55,990 nt of DNA. It comes from Thermoproteota archaeon. Lineage in GTDB: Archaea > Thermoproteota > Thermoprotei_A > Sulfolobales > NBVN01. Location: NCBI GenBank assembly GCA_030550455.1, contig JAUQPH010000011.1, positions 1-55,990 on the forward strand. Direction: 5' to 3'. The notes under the pieces are model-generated. The model was not told the origin of the DNA. It worked only from the letters and a program-made list of their open reading frames with translations, and ran no database searches. The translations under genes were made by a program, and so were the position numbers. Of the stretch, positions 35,142-43,075 are shown one piece after another (the first letter of the stretch is position 1; each line of letters starts with the position of its first letter).

Positions 35142-36086
35142 TTAATACGTATAGCCGAGGAAGTTATCCCAGCCTCCTCTAAGCTCGCGGCCCTCGAAGT
35201 AAATCCTACCTTCACCCTTAACAGTTCGCCCTATTTTAGTCGTAGGTAGGTCGACGTCTTCCGCTGCCGATACAACGGTGTATTCCTCTCCCATAAGGCT
35301 CAGTAATCGGCTTAACTCGACTCTCTCCTCTCTCGAGAACTCTATAACTTCTGGGCACATGGCTTCATATGTTAAAACAAGGTCAGAACCACTTTTTTCG
35401 AGTACTCTACGTATTGAGTTAAGTCCATCGCTTATATCAGTTGACGCTTCTACGAGGTCAGAGTACTCGAAGAACTTTAGTGGGGGCTCTGGTTTAGCAG
35501 TGGCTTTAAGCACGTCCTTCCAGGTATGATAGTCTCTTCTGAGGTAATAAAGTGCCGCCGGTATGGAAGATAAACCCAAACACTTTACTGAATGAACCGT
35601 AAGGTCTGCTCTAAATGGTGTACTTGGCTTAGGGTTGCGGCTAATCCCAATAGACGCTACATCTACCACCACATCACTATAGCTAAGTCTATTTATGTCT
35701 CCTCCAATATATAGCGACCCAGACGCCTCGGCGAGTTCCTGCATACCTGTTACTACGTCTAGGACTATCTCTAGCTGTAATTCACCACTTATCGATATGG
35801 AGGAGGCGAGCAGTAGTGGTTTAGAGTTTTTAGCTACTAAGTCTGTAATTGCTGAGAGAGCCACTCTGTAGCCAAACTCACTGAACGTAAGCCATGGGTA
35901 CATAGATGAGCTGGCCGACGTTCCATCGATTTTCAGAAATAGCCATAGACCATCCACGAGGATAGCTTGCGCATCGTCATCGACCCCGAAGATTTCGAGC
36001 TTCTTATCTTTAAGGCGGTCTCTCACTAACTTCGAGATGTGTTCTACTACCCTAAGCTCACCAAGTTCTAGCAGACTCTTTTTCAT
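35142..36086 (-). CDS. thiL: Thiamine-monophosphate kinase-like protein
   Basis: 314 residues of the AIR synthase/ThiL fold. The early DDDAQAI, LFLKIDGTSASS, the GGDINRL ATP/metal loop, ASTDISDGL and GEEYTVVSA match ThiL. It would phosphorylate thiamine monophosphate to the diphosphate, or act on a related substrate; archaeal paralogues exist. It overlaps cysS by 4 bases and is its downstream operon partner. Confidence 0.8.
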   Translation of the reverse strand: MKKSLLELGELRVVEHISKLVRDRLKDKKLEIFGVDDDAQAILVDGLWLFLKIDGTSASSSMYPWLTFSEFGYRVALSAITDLVAKNSKPLLLASSISISGELQLEIVLDVVTGMQELAEASGSLYIGGDINRLSYSDVVVDVASIGISRNPKPSTPFRADLTVHSVKCLGLSSIPAALYYLRRDYHTWKDVLKATAKPEPPLKFFEYSDLVEASTDISDGLNSIRRVLEKSGSDLVLTYEAMCPEVIEFSREERVELSRLLSLMGEEYTVVSAAEDVDLPTTKIGRTVKGEGRIYFEGRELRGGWDNFLGYTY

Positions 36087-37525
36087 TCTCTAGAATACCT
36101 CGAGCGCTTTTCGATAAACCACATCGTCCCATTCTTAGTGTCCGCTAATCTTATTCCTAGCTTCCCTAGTTCTGACCTGATCCAGTCTGACTCCTCGAAC
36201 ATTCTTTTCGCTCTAAGCCTAGACCTGACTTCAACCACTAGCTTAATTAACTCCTCTAACTCGTCCGACGTCCGAACTACCTCCTCTCTGGGGGGTAGAA
36301 CACCTATCACTTTGTCCATGTATTCCAAGGTCGTTAAAGCCTTGAAGGCCAGGGAGTTGCTATCCGAAGTTACCACCTCCGAATTAGCTATACTGAGGAG
36401 TTTGTGAAGAGCGGCTAGAGCCCTAGGAGTATTGATGTCATTATCTAGGGACTCTACGAACTCTCCCCATGTGCGCGATATAGAAGTCCACGTCTTGAGC
36501 TCTTTCTCACTTAGTTTGTATTCTATAGGTCTTTCTTTCACCATCTTCATGAGTACATAATGAGTGTTTAGGATCTTCTTGAAGACGGTGCGGGCTTGCT
36601 CTAACGCTTCTTCTTTATAATCTAGAGGTTTTCTATAGTGTGCTGAGAAGATCCAGAGCCTCAATACTTCGGGACCCCAAGTCTTTACCGCATCAACAAG
36701 TCTGATAATATTTCCAAGACTTTTGCTCATTTTTTCACCTACTATAGTTAGAGGTCCTACATGGATCCAGTATCTAACCCATGGAGACTTACCAAAGTAT
36801 GACTCGCTCTGCGCTCTCTCGTTTTCGTGGTGTGGAAATATTAGGTCCTGCCCTCCACCGTGAATGTCTAGTGTGTCTCCTAAGTACTTTGAGCTCATAA
36901 CACTGCACTCTATATGCCAACCCGGTCTTCCCGGACCCCAGGGTGAGTGCCAAAATGGTTCTCCGGGTTTCACCGCTTTCCAAAGAGCGAAATCAAACGG
37001 GTTTCTCTTCTCCAGCAAGAACTCTTCTTCCTGCCTCCATTCTTCCGCTCTCATTCTTCCGCTCAGCTTTCCGTAATCTCCATATGAAGTTATATCGAAA
37101 TATACTGACCCACTGGGAGCTACGTAAGCGTGACCTTTATCTATCAGTACTTTAATGAACTCTACTATATCTGCTATATGCTCTGTAACTCTCGGATGGA
37201 TATCTACCTCAATTCTCAATTCCTTTAATAGACCGAGGTATTCATCTATATATCTATTAGCGAGTTCCTGCCACTCGATTCCAAGCTCTTTAGCTCTCCT
37301 GATTATCTTATCATCTATGTCGGTAATGTTCTGTACATAGAAGACGTTATATCCACTTAATATCAAGTACCTTCTAATAAAGTCGAACGAGACGAAAGCT
37401 CTAGCGTGCCCTAAGTGGAGGTGGTCATATGGTGTTGGACCACAGAAATAGGCTTTAACTACTCCTACTTCACTTGGCTTAAACTCCTCGAGCTCCTTTG
37501 TGAGCGTATTGTAAATTCTTAACAC
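36083..37525 (-). CDS. cysS: Cysteinyl-tRNA synthetase
   Basis: 480 residues, GTG start behind GGTGG. Class I signatures are HLHLGHARAF near residue 35 and GEKMSKSLGN near residue 266. Zinc ligands are in YFCGPTPYDH, IECSVMS and GGGQDLIFPHHENE. It charges tRNA-Cys with cysteine. It is transcribed from the same region as tRNA-Tyr on the minus strand. Confidence 0.96.
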   Translation of the reverse strand: MLRIYNTLTKELEEFKPSEVGVVKAYFCGPTPYDHLHLGHARAFVSFDFIRRYLILSGYNVFYVQNITDIDDKIIRRAKELGIEWQELANRYIDEYLGLLKELRIEVDIHPRVTEHIADIVEFIKVLIDKGHAYVAPSGSVYFDITSYGDYGKLSGRMRAEEWRQEEEFLLEKRNPFDFALWKAVKPGEPFWHSPWGPGRPGWHIECSVMSSKYLGDTLDIHGGGQDLIFPHHENERAQSESYFGKSPWVRYWIHVGPLTIVGEKMSKSLGNIIRLVDAVKTWGPEVLRLWIFSAHYRKPLDYKEEALEQARTVFKKILNTHYVLMKMVKERPIEYKLSEKELKTWTSISRTWGEFVESLDNDINTPRALAALHKLLSIANSEVVTSDSNSLAFKALTTLEYMDKVIGVLPPREEVVRTSDELEELIKLVVEVRSRLRAKRMFEESDWIRSELGKLGIRLADTKNGTMWFIEKRSRYSRE

Positions 37526-37579
37526 AAATTTCGACCACCAAACACTCTAGGTGAGCAGAGTAAAAAGCTTCACACCATA

Positions 37580-37664
37580 TCCCGCCGGGGGGATTCGAAC
37601 CCCCGACCACCCGGTATCGGCCCCCACACTACAGCCGGGCGCTCTGCCGCTGAGCTACGGCGGG
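37580..37664 (-). tRNA. tRNA-Tyr (GTA) with 13-nt intron
   Basis: On the minus strand the acceptor CCCGCCG pairs with CGGCGGG and the discriminator is A; CCA is not encoded. The C1-G72 pair is typical of archaeal tRNA-Tyr. The D arm is GCTC-AGCGGCA-GAGC and the T arm GGGGG-TTCGAAT-CCCCC. The anticodon stem CCCGG/CCGGG encloses CTGTAG, 13 extra bases, then A, which fits an intron after position 37 and anticodon GTA. A TATA-like CTTTATAAGTT lies about 25-30 bases upstream. Confidence 0.92.
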
Positions 37665-37720
37665 TCCAAGTCAGAATTTCTGTTTTAACTTATAAAGATT
37701 TGCATGCGTTAGCTCGCGCA

Positions 37721-37938
37721 ACTGTTTGGGCTTCATATCTTTTCGTACTGGTTTATGTAGATGGAAATACTTGTAAGTGAAATACTTGTAAGTACTCTGT
37801 ACACAGTGTTACGTTGGAGCAGTCTCGAACGTGGAGTCGAAAGCCCTGTAGGTAGGCTCCCCGAGATACTAGAGATTTGGGGTGCCCGAACCCGATAGAG
37901 TTCCGAGAGAAATCAACTGATATAAACCTATACAAGAG
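37721..37938 (+). ncRNA. Dispersed structured element, copy E (divergent)
   Basis: The 5' ACTGTTT (37721-37727) matches the terminal-helix strand of copy A and follows CTCGC(GC)A in both. The second helix is well kept: 37739-37756 pairs with 37922-37938 (15 of 17 positions). A core-like GTGCCCGAACCCGATAGAG appears near 37882. The 3' strand of the terminal helix is not evident, so this copy is decayed or its end differs. A 15-base tandem duplication lies in its 5' half. Confidence 0.55.
37764..37793 (+). repeat. 15-bp tandem duplication GAAATACTTGTAAGT x2
   Basis: The two units, 37764-37778 and 37779-37793, are identical and adjacent, inside element copy E. A recent slippage or duplication event is likely. 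Confidence 0.85.
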
Positions 37939-38224
37939 CTAAACCTCCACTTATGGATGACAGCATTGAGTTACTAATACTTAGTCTACACATAGTAAAG
38001 TTCGTGTCTTGAGCTCTGTATTAAGCTAACTTCCTTTACTGGGTAGTGAGCGGTAGACTATAATAACCGCGGTAGCTCTCTAAAGGCTCAGCGAAAAGCT
38101 TTTTAGTAGGTAAGCTAGTACTCAATAAGCTTTCGCATGCGAATTTAAAATGATTGATGCTAGGACTTATAAGCTATAATGAACTTAAAAATCTTCAGAG
38201 CATATAATATATGGGGTGGTGTAA

Positions 38225-38644
38225 GTGGTCAAGAATTCCTCAGTTGTTTATGAGGACAGTGACATCATCGTTGTCCGAGCGCCAAGTGATGAGGAGCTCG
38301 AAAAGATAGTGAAAGATATCGTCTTTAGGCGTGGGAGACCGGTATCGTGGAGGGAGTTGAGGAGGGAGTTGAGTGGTGTTGTTGGTGAAGATAGGTTAAG
38401 GAAGGTCCTAATACGACTGATAGAGCGAGATGAAATTGTAGAGATGATCGACGGCACCTTCGGTCTTAAGGGTATGGAGGAGACATATATACCCGTTAAG
38501 ACGAAGAAGAGAGTCAGACCTCTAGTTCCTTCGAAGTTTAGGAGAAGGTGGGGTCACTTAGTGGAAGCTACTGGGAGCATCTCGGCAGCTATACAGTACC
38601 TAATAGATATGAAGCTAAAAGAGAGGAAGGCTAAACCGAGATAG
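38225..38644 (+). CDS. Probable winged-helix DNA-binding protein (139 aa)
   Basis: GTG start, with TATA-like GCATATAATATA at about 38198-38209 and GGTGGTG just before it. The central part reads as a winged helix (VSWRELRRELSGVVGEDRLRK, VLIRLIERDEIVEMIDGTFGL). The C-terminus is very basic (KTKKRVRPLVPSKFRRRWG). It may be a regulator or nucleoid-associated protein; the family is not recognised. Confidence 0.75.
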   Translation: MVKNSSVVYEDSDIIVVRAPSDEELEKIVKDIVFRRGRPVSWRELRRELSGVVGEDRLRKVLIRLIERDEIVEMIDGTFGLKGMEETYIPVKTKKRVRPLVPSKFRRRWGHLVEATGSISAAIQYLIDMKLKERKAKPR

Positions 38645-38647
38645 ACC

Positions 38648-38797
38648 ATGTGTGAGAAAGCTACAATAAAGATCAAGGAGAAAGTAGCTCTTATCACAAC
38701 CGAGAGGAACTCGCAAGCTATAATTCCGCTGGATAAGCTATGTAAGTTTATTGAGAGACTGCGGATATGCATAGACGATCCAAAGATTAAATGCTGA
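38648..38797 (+). CDS. Small protein (49 aa), four cysteines
   Basis: The ATG lies 3 bases after the stop of the winged-helix gene. The product begins MCEKATIKIKEKVALITTE and ends DDPKIKC, with cysteines at 2, 32, 41 and 49. The codon pattern is normal and the frame runs to a stop just before the convergent gene. It looks like the second gene of a two-gene operon. No family is recognised; a role with the regulator is possible. Confidence 0.55.
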   Translation: MCEKATIKIKEKVALITTERNSQAIIPLDKLCKFIERLRICIDDPKIKC

Positions 38798-38821
38798 CAT
38801 CACTTTGCGAGTCGTAGCACA

Positions 38822-39814
38822 CTATCTCTTAAGGTATTCGTGGAGAGCTCTTAAAAAGCTCAAATTATTTTCTCTAGATGAAATACTCACTCTTATATAG
38901 TTTCTTATAATTTCGTCTTCATAGGATCTCACTTTAATGCCTCTCTCGGCTAAGTACTTGGCCACAGACCTCCCACTAGTAGGTAGCTTGATAAACAGAA
39001 AGTTGGTTCTTGAGTCTAGAGTACTAAGACCGATTTCTTCTAAACTTTTCCTCAGCTCTTCTCGTAACTCGATAGTTTTACTAACTACTTCCTCCATGTA
39101 TTTTAAGTCTTCGAGGGCCCCCAAAGCTGCGGCGAGGGAGGTTATCGAGGTGGAAAATAGAGCAGTACACCTTTTAAGCTCTTCCAGTAGCTCTGGGTTA
39201 GCTACAGCATACCCTACTCTAGCTCCCGCTAACGAAAATGCTTTAGAGAAGGTCCTAACCACTATGAGGTTATCGTAGTTCTTAACTTTATCTGCGACGG
39301 TGAACCTCGAGAACTCAAAGTATGCTTCATCTACTATCACGAGTCCAAATCTATTAATAAGAAACTCTAGGGTCTCAAGGTCTTGAAACAGCATGTTCGA
39401 GGTCGGATTATTAGGATTAGATAGGTAGAGAGCTTTACTTGAGCTACCTTCTCTAGCAATTTTAGCTAAGTCTAGCTCGAAGAACTCGGGGATTAAGTTA
39501 ATCAGATCGACACTAGTACCCTCCATTTGAGCGAACTCTATGAACCCATGAAAGCTTGGCCAAACAGACGATAGTCTAAGCCCTCTCGACTTACATAACC
39601 TAATTATCGATGTAAGAGCCTCTGAGGAACTAGGAAATACACCTACGTATTCTTCAGGTAGCTTAACGTAGTTTGAGAGCTTCTTTAAGAACTCCCTTTC
39701 TAACTCATCTACGTGATACAAGTTTAACGCACTAACGTACTTAGAGACATATGTACTAACTAACTTACTAGGTTCGAAAGGTGACTCGTTTAAGTGCATC
39801 CTAGCTGTCCGCAC
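38822..39814 (-). CDS. Class I/II aminotransferase (histidinol-phosphate aminotransferase-like)
   Basis: 330 residues. HLNESPFEPS at the N-terminus, LSNPNNPTSN, VDEAYFEF and the PLP-lysine motif RTFSKAFSLAGARVGY are those of HisC and its relatives (CobD, tyrosine aminotransferases). No other histidine genes are nearby, so the substrate is open. It follows the ABC ATPase gene by 21 bases on the same strand. Confidence 0.88.
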   Translation of the reverse strand: MRTARMHLNESPFEPSKLVSTYVSKYVSALNLYHVDELEREFLKKLSNYVKLPEEYVGVFPSSSEALTSIIRLCKSRGLRLSSVWPSFHGFIEFAQMEGTSVDLINLIPEFFELDLAKIAREGSSSKALYLSNPNNPTSNMLFQDLETLEFLINRFGLVIVDEAYFEFSRFTVADKVKNYDNLIVVRTFSKAFSLAGARVGYAVANPELLEELKRCTALFSTSITSLAAALGALEDLKYMEEVVSKTIELREELRKSLEEIGLSTLDSRTNFLFIKLPTSGRSVAKYLAERGIKVRSYEDEIIRNYIRVSISSRENNLSFLRALHEYLKR

Positions 39815-39835
39815 GACTTAACCCCAAACTGGTAG

Positions 39836-40558
39836 TCATTGATATATTAAACACTTGCTTGGGTCCGGGCTTAATGTACTCACTATTCGTCCATCTCTCA
39901 TCACGTATATGCCTTGACTACAGTGGGCTACCTCGGGGTTGTGTGTTATAACTACTATAGTCTGTCCATGCTTATTTAACTCTAGGAACGTTTTAACTAC
40001 AACTTTAGCTGATGAGGTGTCTAGGTTTCCTGTAGGTTCATCGGCGAGTAGTATCGTTGGAGAGCCTACTATGGCCCTAGCTATTGCTACACGCTGTTGC
40101 TGTCCTCCTGAGAGCTGATTCGGTCGCTTGTTTACCCAAGATAGGTCACCACCAGCCTTCATTAGTGCTTCAATAGCCATCTTCCTCCTCTCTTCTTTAG
40201 CGACTCCTCTAGCTACCAAGGGGAGCTCTATGTTCTCTATAACACTAAGCCTATTTATGAGGTTGAAGGCTTGAAAAACAAACCCTATCTTCTTATTTCT
40301 GAATTCTGCTAGTTCTTGGTCCTTAAGTCTAGAGGTATCAACACCATCAATATATATCTTCCCCTTAGTAGGTCTGTCAAGAAGACCTATAAGATTCAGG
40401 AGAGTAGTCTTGCCCGACCCAGAAGGACCCATAATAGTGATAAATGAACCCCTCTTTACATTTAGATTGACTCCTAGAAGAGCCCAAGTTACCATACTAC
40501 CAGTTGAATAGACCTTGTGTACATCCTCAACCCTTATTACGTAACTTTCTTCAGGCAT
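39836..40558 (-). CDS. ABC transporter ATP-binding protein, MacB/LolD type, without adjacent permease
   Basis: 240 residues. Walker A GPSGSGKTT, signature LSGGQQQRVAIARAI, Walker B ILLADEPTGN and the H-loop VITHN are complete. The subgroup usually partners FtsX/MacB-like permeases; none is next to it, so the permease must be elsewhere. Its promoter region abuts dispersed element C. Confidence 0.92.
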   Translation of the reverse strand: MPEESYVIRVEDVHKVYSTGSMVTWALLGVNLNVKRGSFITIMGPSGSGKTTLLNLIGLLDRPTKGKIYIDGVDTSRLKDQELAEFRNKKIGFVFQAFNLINRLSVIENIELPLVARGVAKEERRKMAIEALMKAGGDLSWVNKRPNQLSGGQQQRVAIARAIVGSPTILLADEPTGNLDTSSAKVVVKTFLELNKHGQTIVVITHNPEVAHCSQGIYVMRDGRIVSTLSPDPSKCLIYQ

Positions 40559-40719
40559 CCTAGTTTACTAACAAAGTTCAAAATAATTAAACAATTAAAC
40601 AATAACTAAACCTCGTAGTAGCTAAATGCGAAGTAGCCGTAAATCAGTTCGTCAGCACGCTCAAGCTTCGTGGCTAGGTATAGATGCAGAAAATACTTCA
40701 TTAGTCGAGGTTTCCTTAA

Positions 40720-40932
40720 CCGTTTCCCACCCTAGGTTTCTGTATGTCTTCCTGGAGCGGGTCACCACGGTTTCCCTGAGTCCCCTCCCCACGGTCTGCC
40801 GTAGGTCTCGGAAGCCCGGGGTCACCAAAGCATCTATGCGTACTCATCGGTTTACAAACCCTGCTTGACTTAATCGCACCAAGAGCTCTAAGCACCCTAG
40901 AGAAACCTACAAAAACTAAAGAAAAGAAACAG
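40720..40932 (-). ncRNA. Dispersed structured element, copy C
   Basis: On the minus strand CTGTTTC (40932-40926) pairs with GAAACGG (40726-40720). The second helix pairs 40917-40899 with 40753-40734. The core GTGACCCCGGGCTTCCGAGACC matches copy D's GTGCCCCCGAGTTTCCGAGACC, and GTAGGTTTCTCTAGGGTGCT near its 5' end matches D's GTGGGTCTCTCTATGGTGCT. An 80-codon frame here is judged a by-product. Confidence 0.7.
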
Positions 40933-41055
40933 CCACCGAACTCTATGAGCGAGTCCTTAAGCCGTACGTTATTAGGCTATGTAAACACTTTAAGCATGAA
41001 AACAGGATTGTGGTGATAGTATTGGTGAAAGCAAGACAAACGAAGGTGTGGTACT

Positions 41056-41340
41056 TTGGAAGACGACTTGCTGACCGAAGTCATTAAGGTAATCTGCGGA
41101 AATAAAGCAGTGGACCCAGAGATAATAAAGTACAAAGTCAAGGTGGATGACTCTACGGTTAACAGAATTATCGGTGCACTGCTAAGCTCTGGATATATAG
41201 TTGAAGTTAAGCTAGGCAAGCCGCTCTGCGGTTCCTGCCCGTTTAGAGTTGAGTGTGAGAGCTCCTCGTACAAGGGCTATACTAAGGTCTACGCCCTGAG
41301 TGAAAAACTTAAGGAGCTCTGCAAATACATCGAGAAATAG
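41056..41340 (+). CDS. TFE-beta / RPC34-like winged-helix protein with Fe-S motif
   Basis: 94 residues, TTG start behind GGTGTGG. A winged helix (VDDSTVNRIIGALLSSGYIVEV) is followed by PLCGSCPFRVEC and a late LCKYIE. The C-x2-C-P-x5-C ... C arrangement is that of the cubane Fe-S site in human RPC39 and archaeal TFE-beta, a transcription initiation factor working with TFE-alpha. It is shorter than usual TFE-beta, so a related FeoC-like regulator is the main alternative. Confidence 0.75.
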   Translation: MEDDLLTEVIKVICGNKAVDPEIIKYKVKVDDSTVNRIIGALLSSGYIVEVKLGKPLCGSCPFRVECESSSYKGYTKVYALSEKLKELCKYIEK

Positions 41341-41380
41341 AGTCCTTTCACGATAGCGAGCTCTGAGTAGGGTTTTACGG

Positions 41381-42052
41381 GTGTATTACTTGATCGCAGT
41401 CCGAGGTTTGCCGGAGGTACCGGTGGTGTACTCGGTTTGCCGTAATATAGAAGTTAAGATAACACAAGTCGATGTCTTCATCGAGACGAGGGGGATAGTT
41501 ATGAGCGTGAGGAAGTCTACAGACTCTCTAGCTCTAGCTAGGGATCCTATAATCTCAAGGTATAGACCTTTCGCGAAAAAGTATGGAAAGAAACCCACTA
41601 TTAGAGTTTACCCAGAAGTCCTCATTAAAAGGATCTTAACAGCTGGAACAATCCCGCACTACAACTCTATATTAGACATCGTAAACGCTGTCTCAGCGTT
41701 GACGAAGGTGCCTATCAGTTCTATCGATATCGATAGAGTAGAGTTTCCACTTAAGTTAGTCTACTTAACAAAAGATACTACAGTCAGAGACTTTAGAGGA
41801 AGAAGTGTTTACGTTGCACGTGGCACTATTGTTCTAGAAGAAGGTTCTGGGAGAATCGTTTACGTATTCCCATATACAACTACCGATATAGCTACTATCA
41901 ATACCAGTACTAAAAACGCTATATTCATAGGCTACGGAGCACCTGGTGTACCGATAACCTTAGTAACATCGAGTATTAAGATGGTAACAACACGAATCGA
42001 AAACTTCATGCGGGGTTCTACATGCTCTCAACCGGAGATCAACGCGGGTTAG
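41381..42052 (+). CDS. B3/B4 (PheT-like) tRNA-binding domain protein
   Basis: 223 residues, GTG start, 40 bases after the TFE-beta-like gene. The HYNSILDIVNAVSALTKVPIS block and the following IDIDRVEFPLKLVYL are the B3/B4 fold of the phenylalanyl-tRNA synthetase beta chain found as stand-alone proteins. In PheT this domain edits mischarged Tyr-tRNA; the free protein may edit in trans, but this is inference. Confidence 0.8.
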   Translation: MYYLIAVRGLPEVPVVYSVCRNIEVKITQVDVFIETRGIVMSVRKSTDSLALARDPIISRYRPFAKKYGKKPTIRVYPEVLIKRILTAGTIPHYNSILDIVNAVSALTKVPISSIDIDRVEFPLKLVYLTKDTTVRDFRGRSVYVARGTIVLEEGSGRIVYVFPYTTTDIATINTSTKNAIFIGYGAPGVPITLVTSSIKMVTTRIENFMRGSTCSQPEINAG

Positions 42053-42366
42053 TTAGCGTGACTAAGAAGTTACTAATGCCGAAGAATGTTTGTGAAAAGC
42101 TTAACATTAGCTACCTTACTCTCCGTAGGTAGATTGAAGCAGTTACAGAATAGGGAAGCACGAGTACTAAGGTAAGTACACTACTTCTACCAAATGTATC
42201 TACCTTACTCGCCCTTCTGCTATTTCCGTATAGGTAACCAGATTCGTAAATTGATGTTAAAACGGATGAGAGGGCTCTGTTCTTACAATTGCCGTTCTGC
42301 TGTTACGTTAATACACATAATTTAGTAGTATAAATTTCAGGTAACAGTGTAAAACCGGGAAACACT
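42053..42366 (+). promoter_or_regulatory. Intergenic region with promoter of the coiled-coil/RHH gene
   Basis: The only recognisable element is TATA-like GTAGTATAAATTTC at about 42326-42339, some 28-40 bases before the ATG at 42367. The remaining sequence shows no gene or repeat that I can support. Confidence 0.45.
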
Positions 42367-43074
42367 ATGGGCGGAGATCTTCGAAGAGAACTGGAGAGAT
42401 TTGCTGATAAACTTAGGTCGGAAATAGATACTCTAATAAGTAAAGTAGAGGAATTGAGAAGTAAGGGTGAGTTCAGTAAAGCGTACAGACTTTTAGCTGA
42501 AGGAGCTATCGACATACTTAAAAAAATTAAAGACTCTCTCGAGGAGATAGAGTCATACACTAAAAAAGTCGAGCTGTCTGAATCAGAAATAAAGGAGCTT
42601 ATAGAGTATCTCAGGAAGGAGATCAAGGACGCTCTTTCTAAGATCGAAGAAGAGGCTTTTAAACTGAGGGACTATGGGGGACGAGCATTCGTTCTCTATC
42701 TTCCAGCACCAGAAAAAATAGTTAAAAGTATAACCACGAGTATAAGCGAGTCTATAGGTGATGTAGTAGAGAGCGTAAGTAGGCTTATTGAATCCCTGCA
42801 GGACAGTTTAGACCATTCCTTAAGGAAGGTAACGCAAGTCGTTTCACTAAGAATGAAAGAGAAAGACTTGGAGGTGATAGATCAGCTCGTTGAAGCTAGA
42901 ATATTTAAGAGTAGGAGCGAGGCTATAGCCTACTTTGCGAGAAAGGGGATAGAGTCCAGTAGGGAATGGATAAATAAGGCCCTAGAGCAAGCTAAGAAAA
43001 TAAGGGAGCTTCAGGAGTCGATTAGGCGAGAGCTAGAGGAAGAGCATGGGGAAGACTACTCTAGGCAATCATAA
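42367..43074 (+). CDS. Coiled-coil protein with C-terminal ribbon-helix-helix domain
   Basis: 235 residues. The first 150 are charged helices likely to form a coiled coil, interrupted by GGRAFVLYLPAPE. The segment VVSLRMKEKDLEVIDQLVEA, then SRSEAIAYFARKGIE, is a ribbon-helix-helix (CopG/Arc) DNA-binding domain. The domain order, with a long coil before the RHH, points to a DNA-organising or regulatory protein. It converges on serS with 1 base between stops. Confidence 0.8.
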   Translation: MGGDLRRELERFADKLRSEIDTLISKVEELRSKGEFSKAYRLLAEGAIDILKKIKDSLEEIESYTKKVELSESEIKELIEYLRKEIKDALSKIEEEAFKLRDYGGRAFVLYLPAPEKIVKSITTSISESIGDVVESVSRLIESLQDSLDHSLRKVTQVVSLRMKEKDLEVIDQLVEARIFKSRSEAIAYFARKGIESSREWINKALEQAKKIRELQESIRRELEEEHGEDYSRQS

Positions 43075-43075
43075 C

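Noticed and set aside
36789-37340. Several overlapping frames inside cysS on both strands
   Set aside because: They are shadows of the cysteinyl-tRNA synthetase, whose motifs are complete.
37764-37793. Start of a CRISPR array
   Set aside because: The 15-base units are directly adjacent without spacers and occur only twice; no cas genes are in the window.
40626-40868. 80-codon frame on the plus strand
   Set aside because: It is antisense to element copy C, Arg/Ser-rich and not preserved in copy D.
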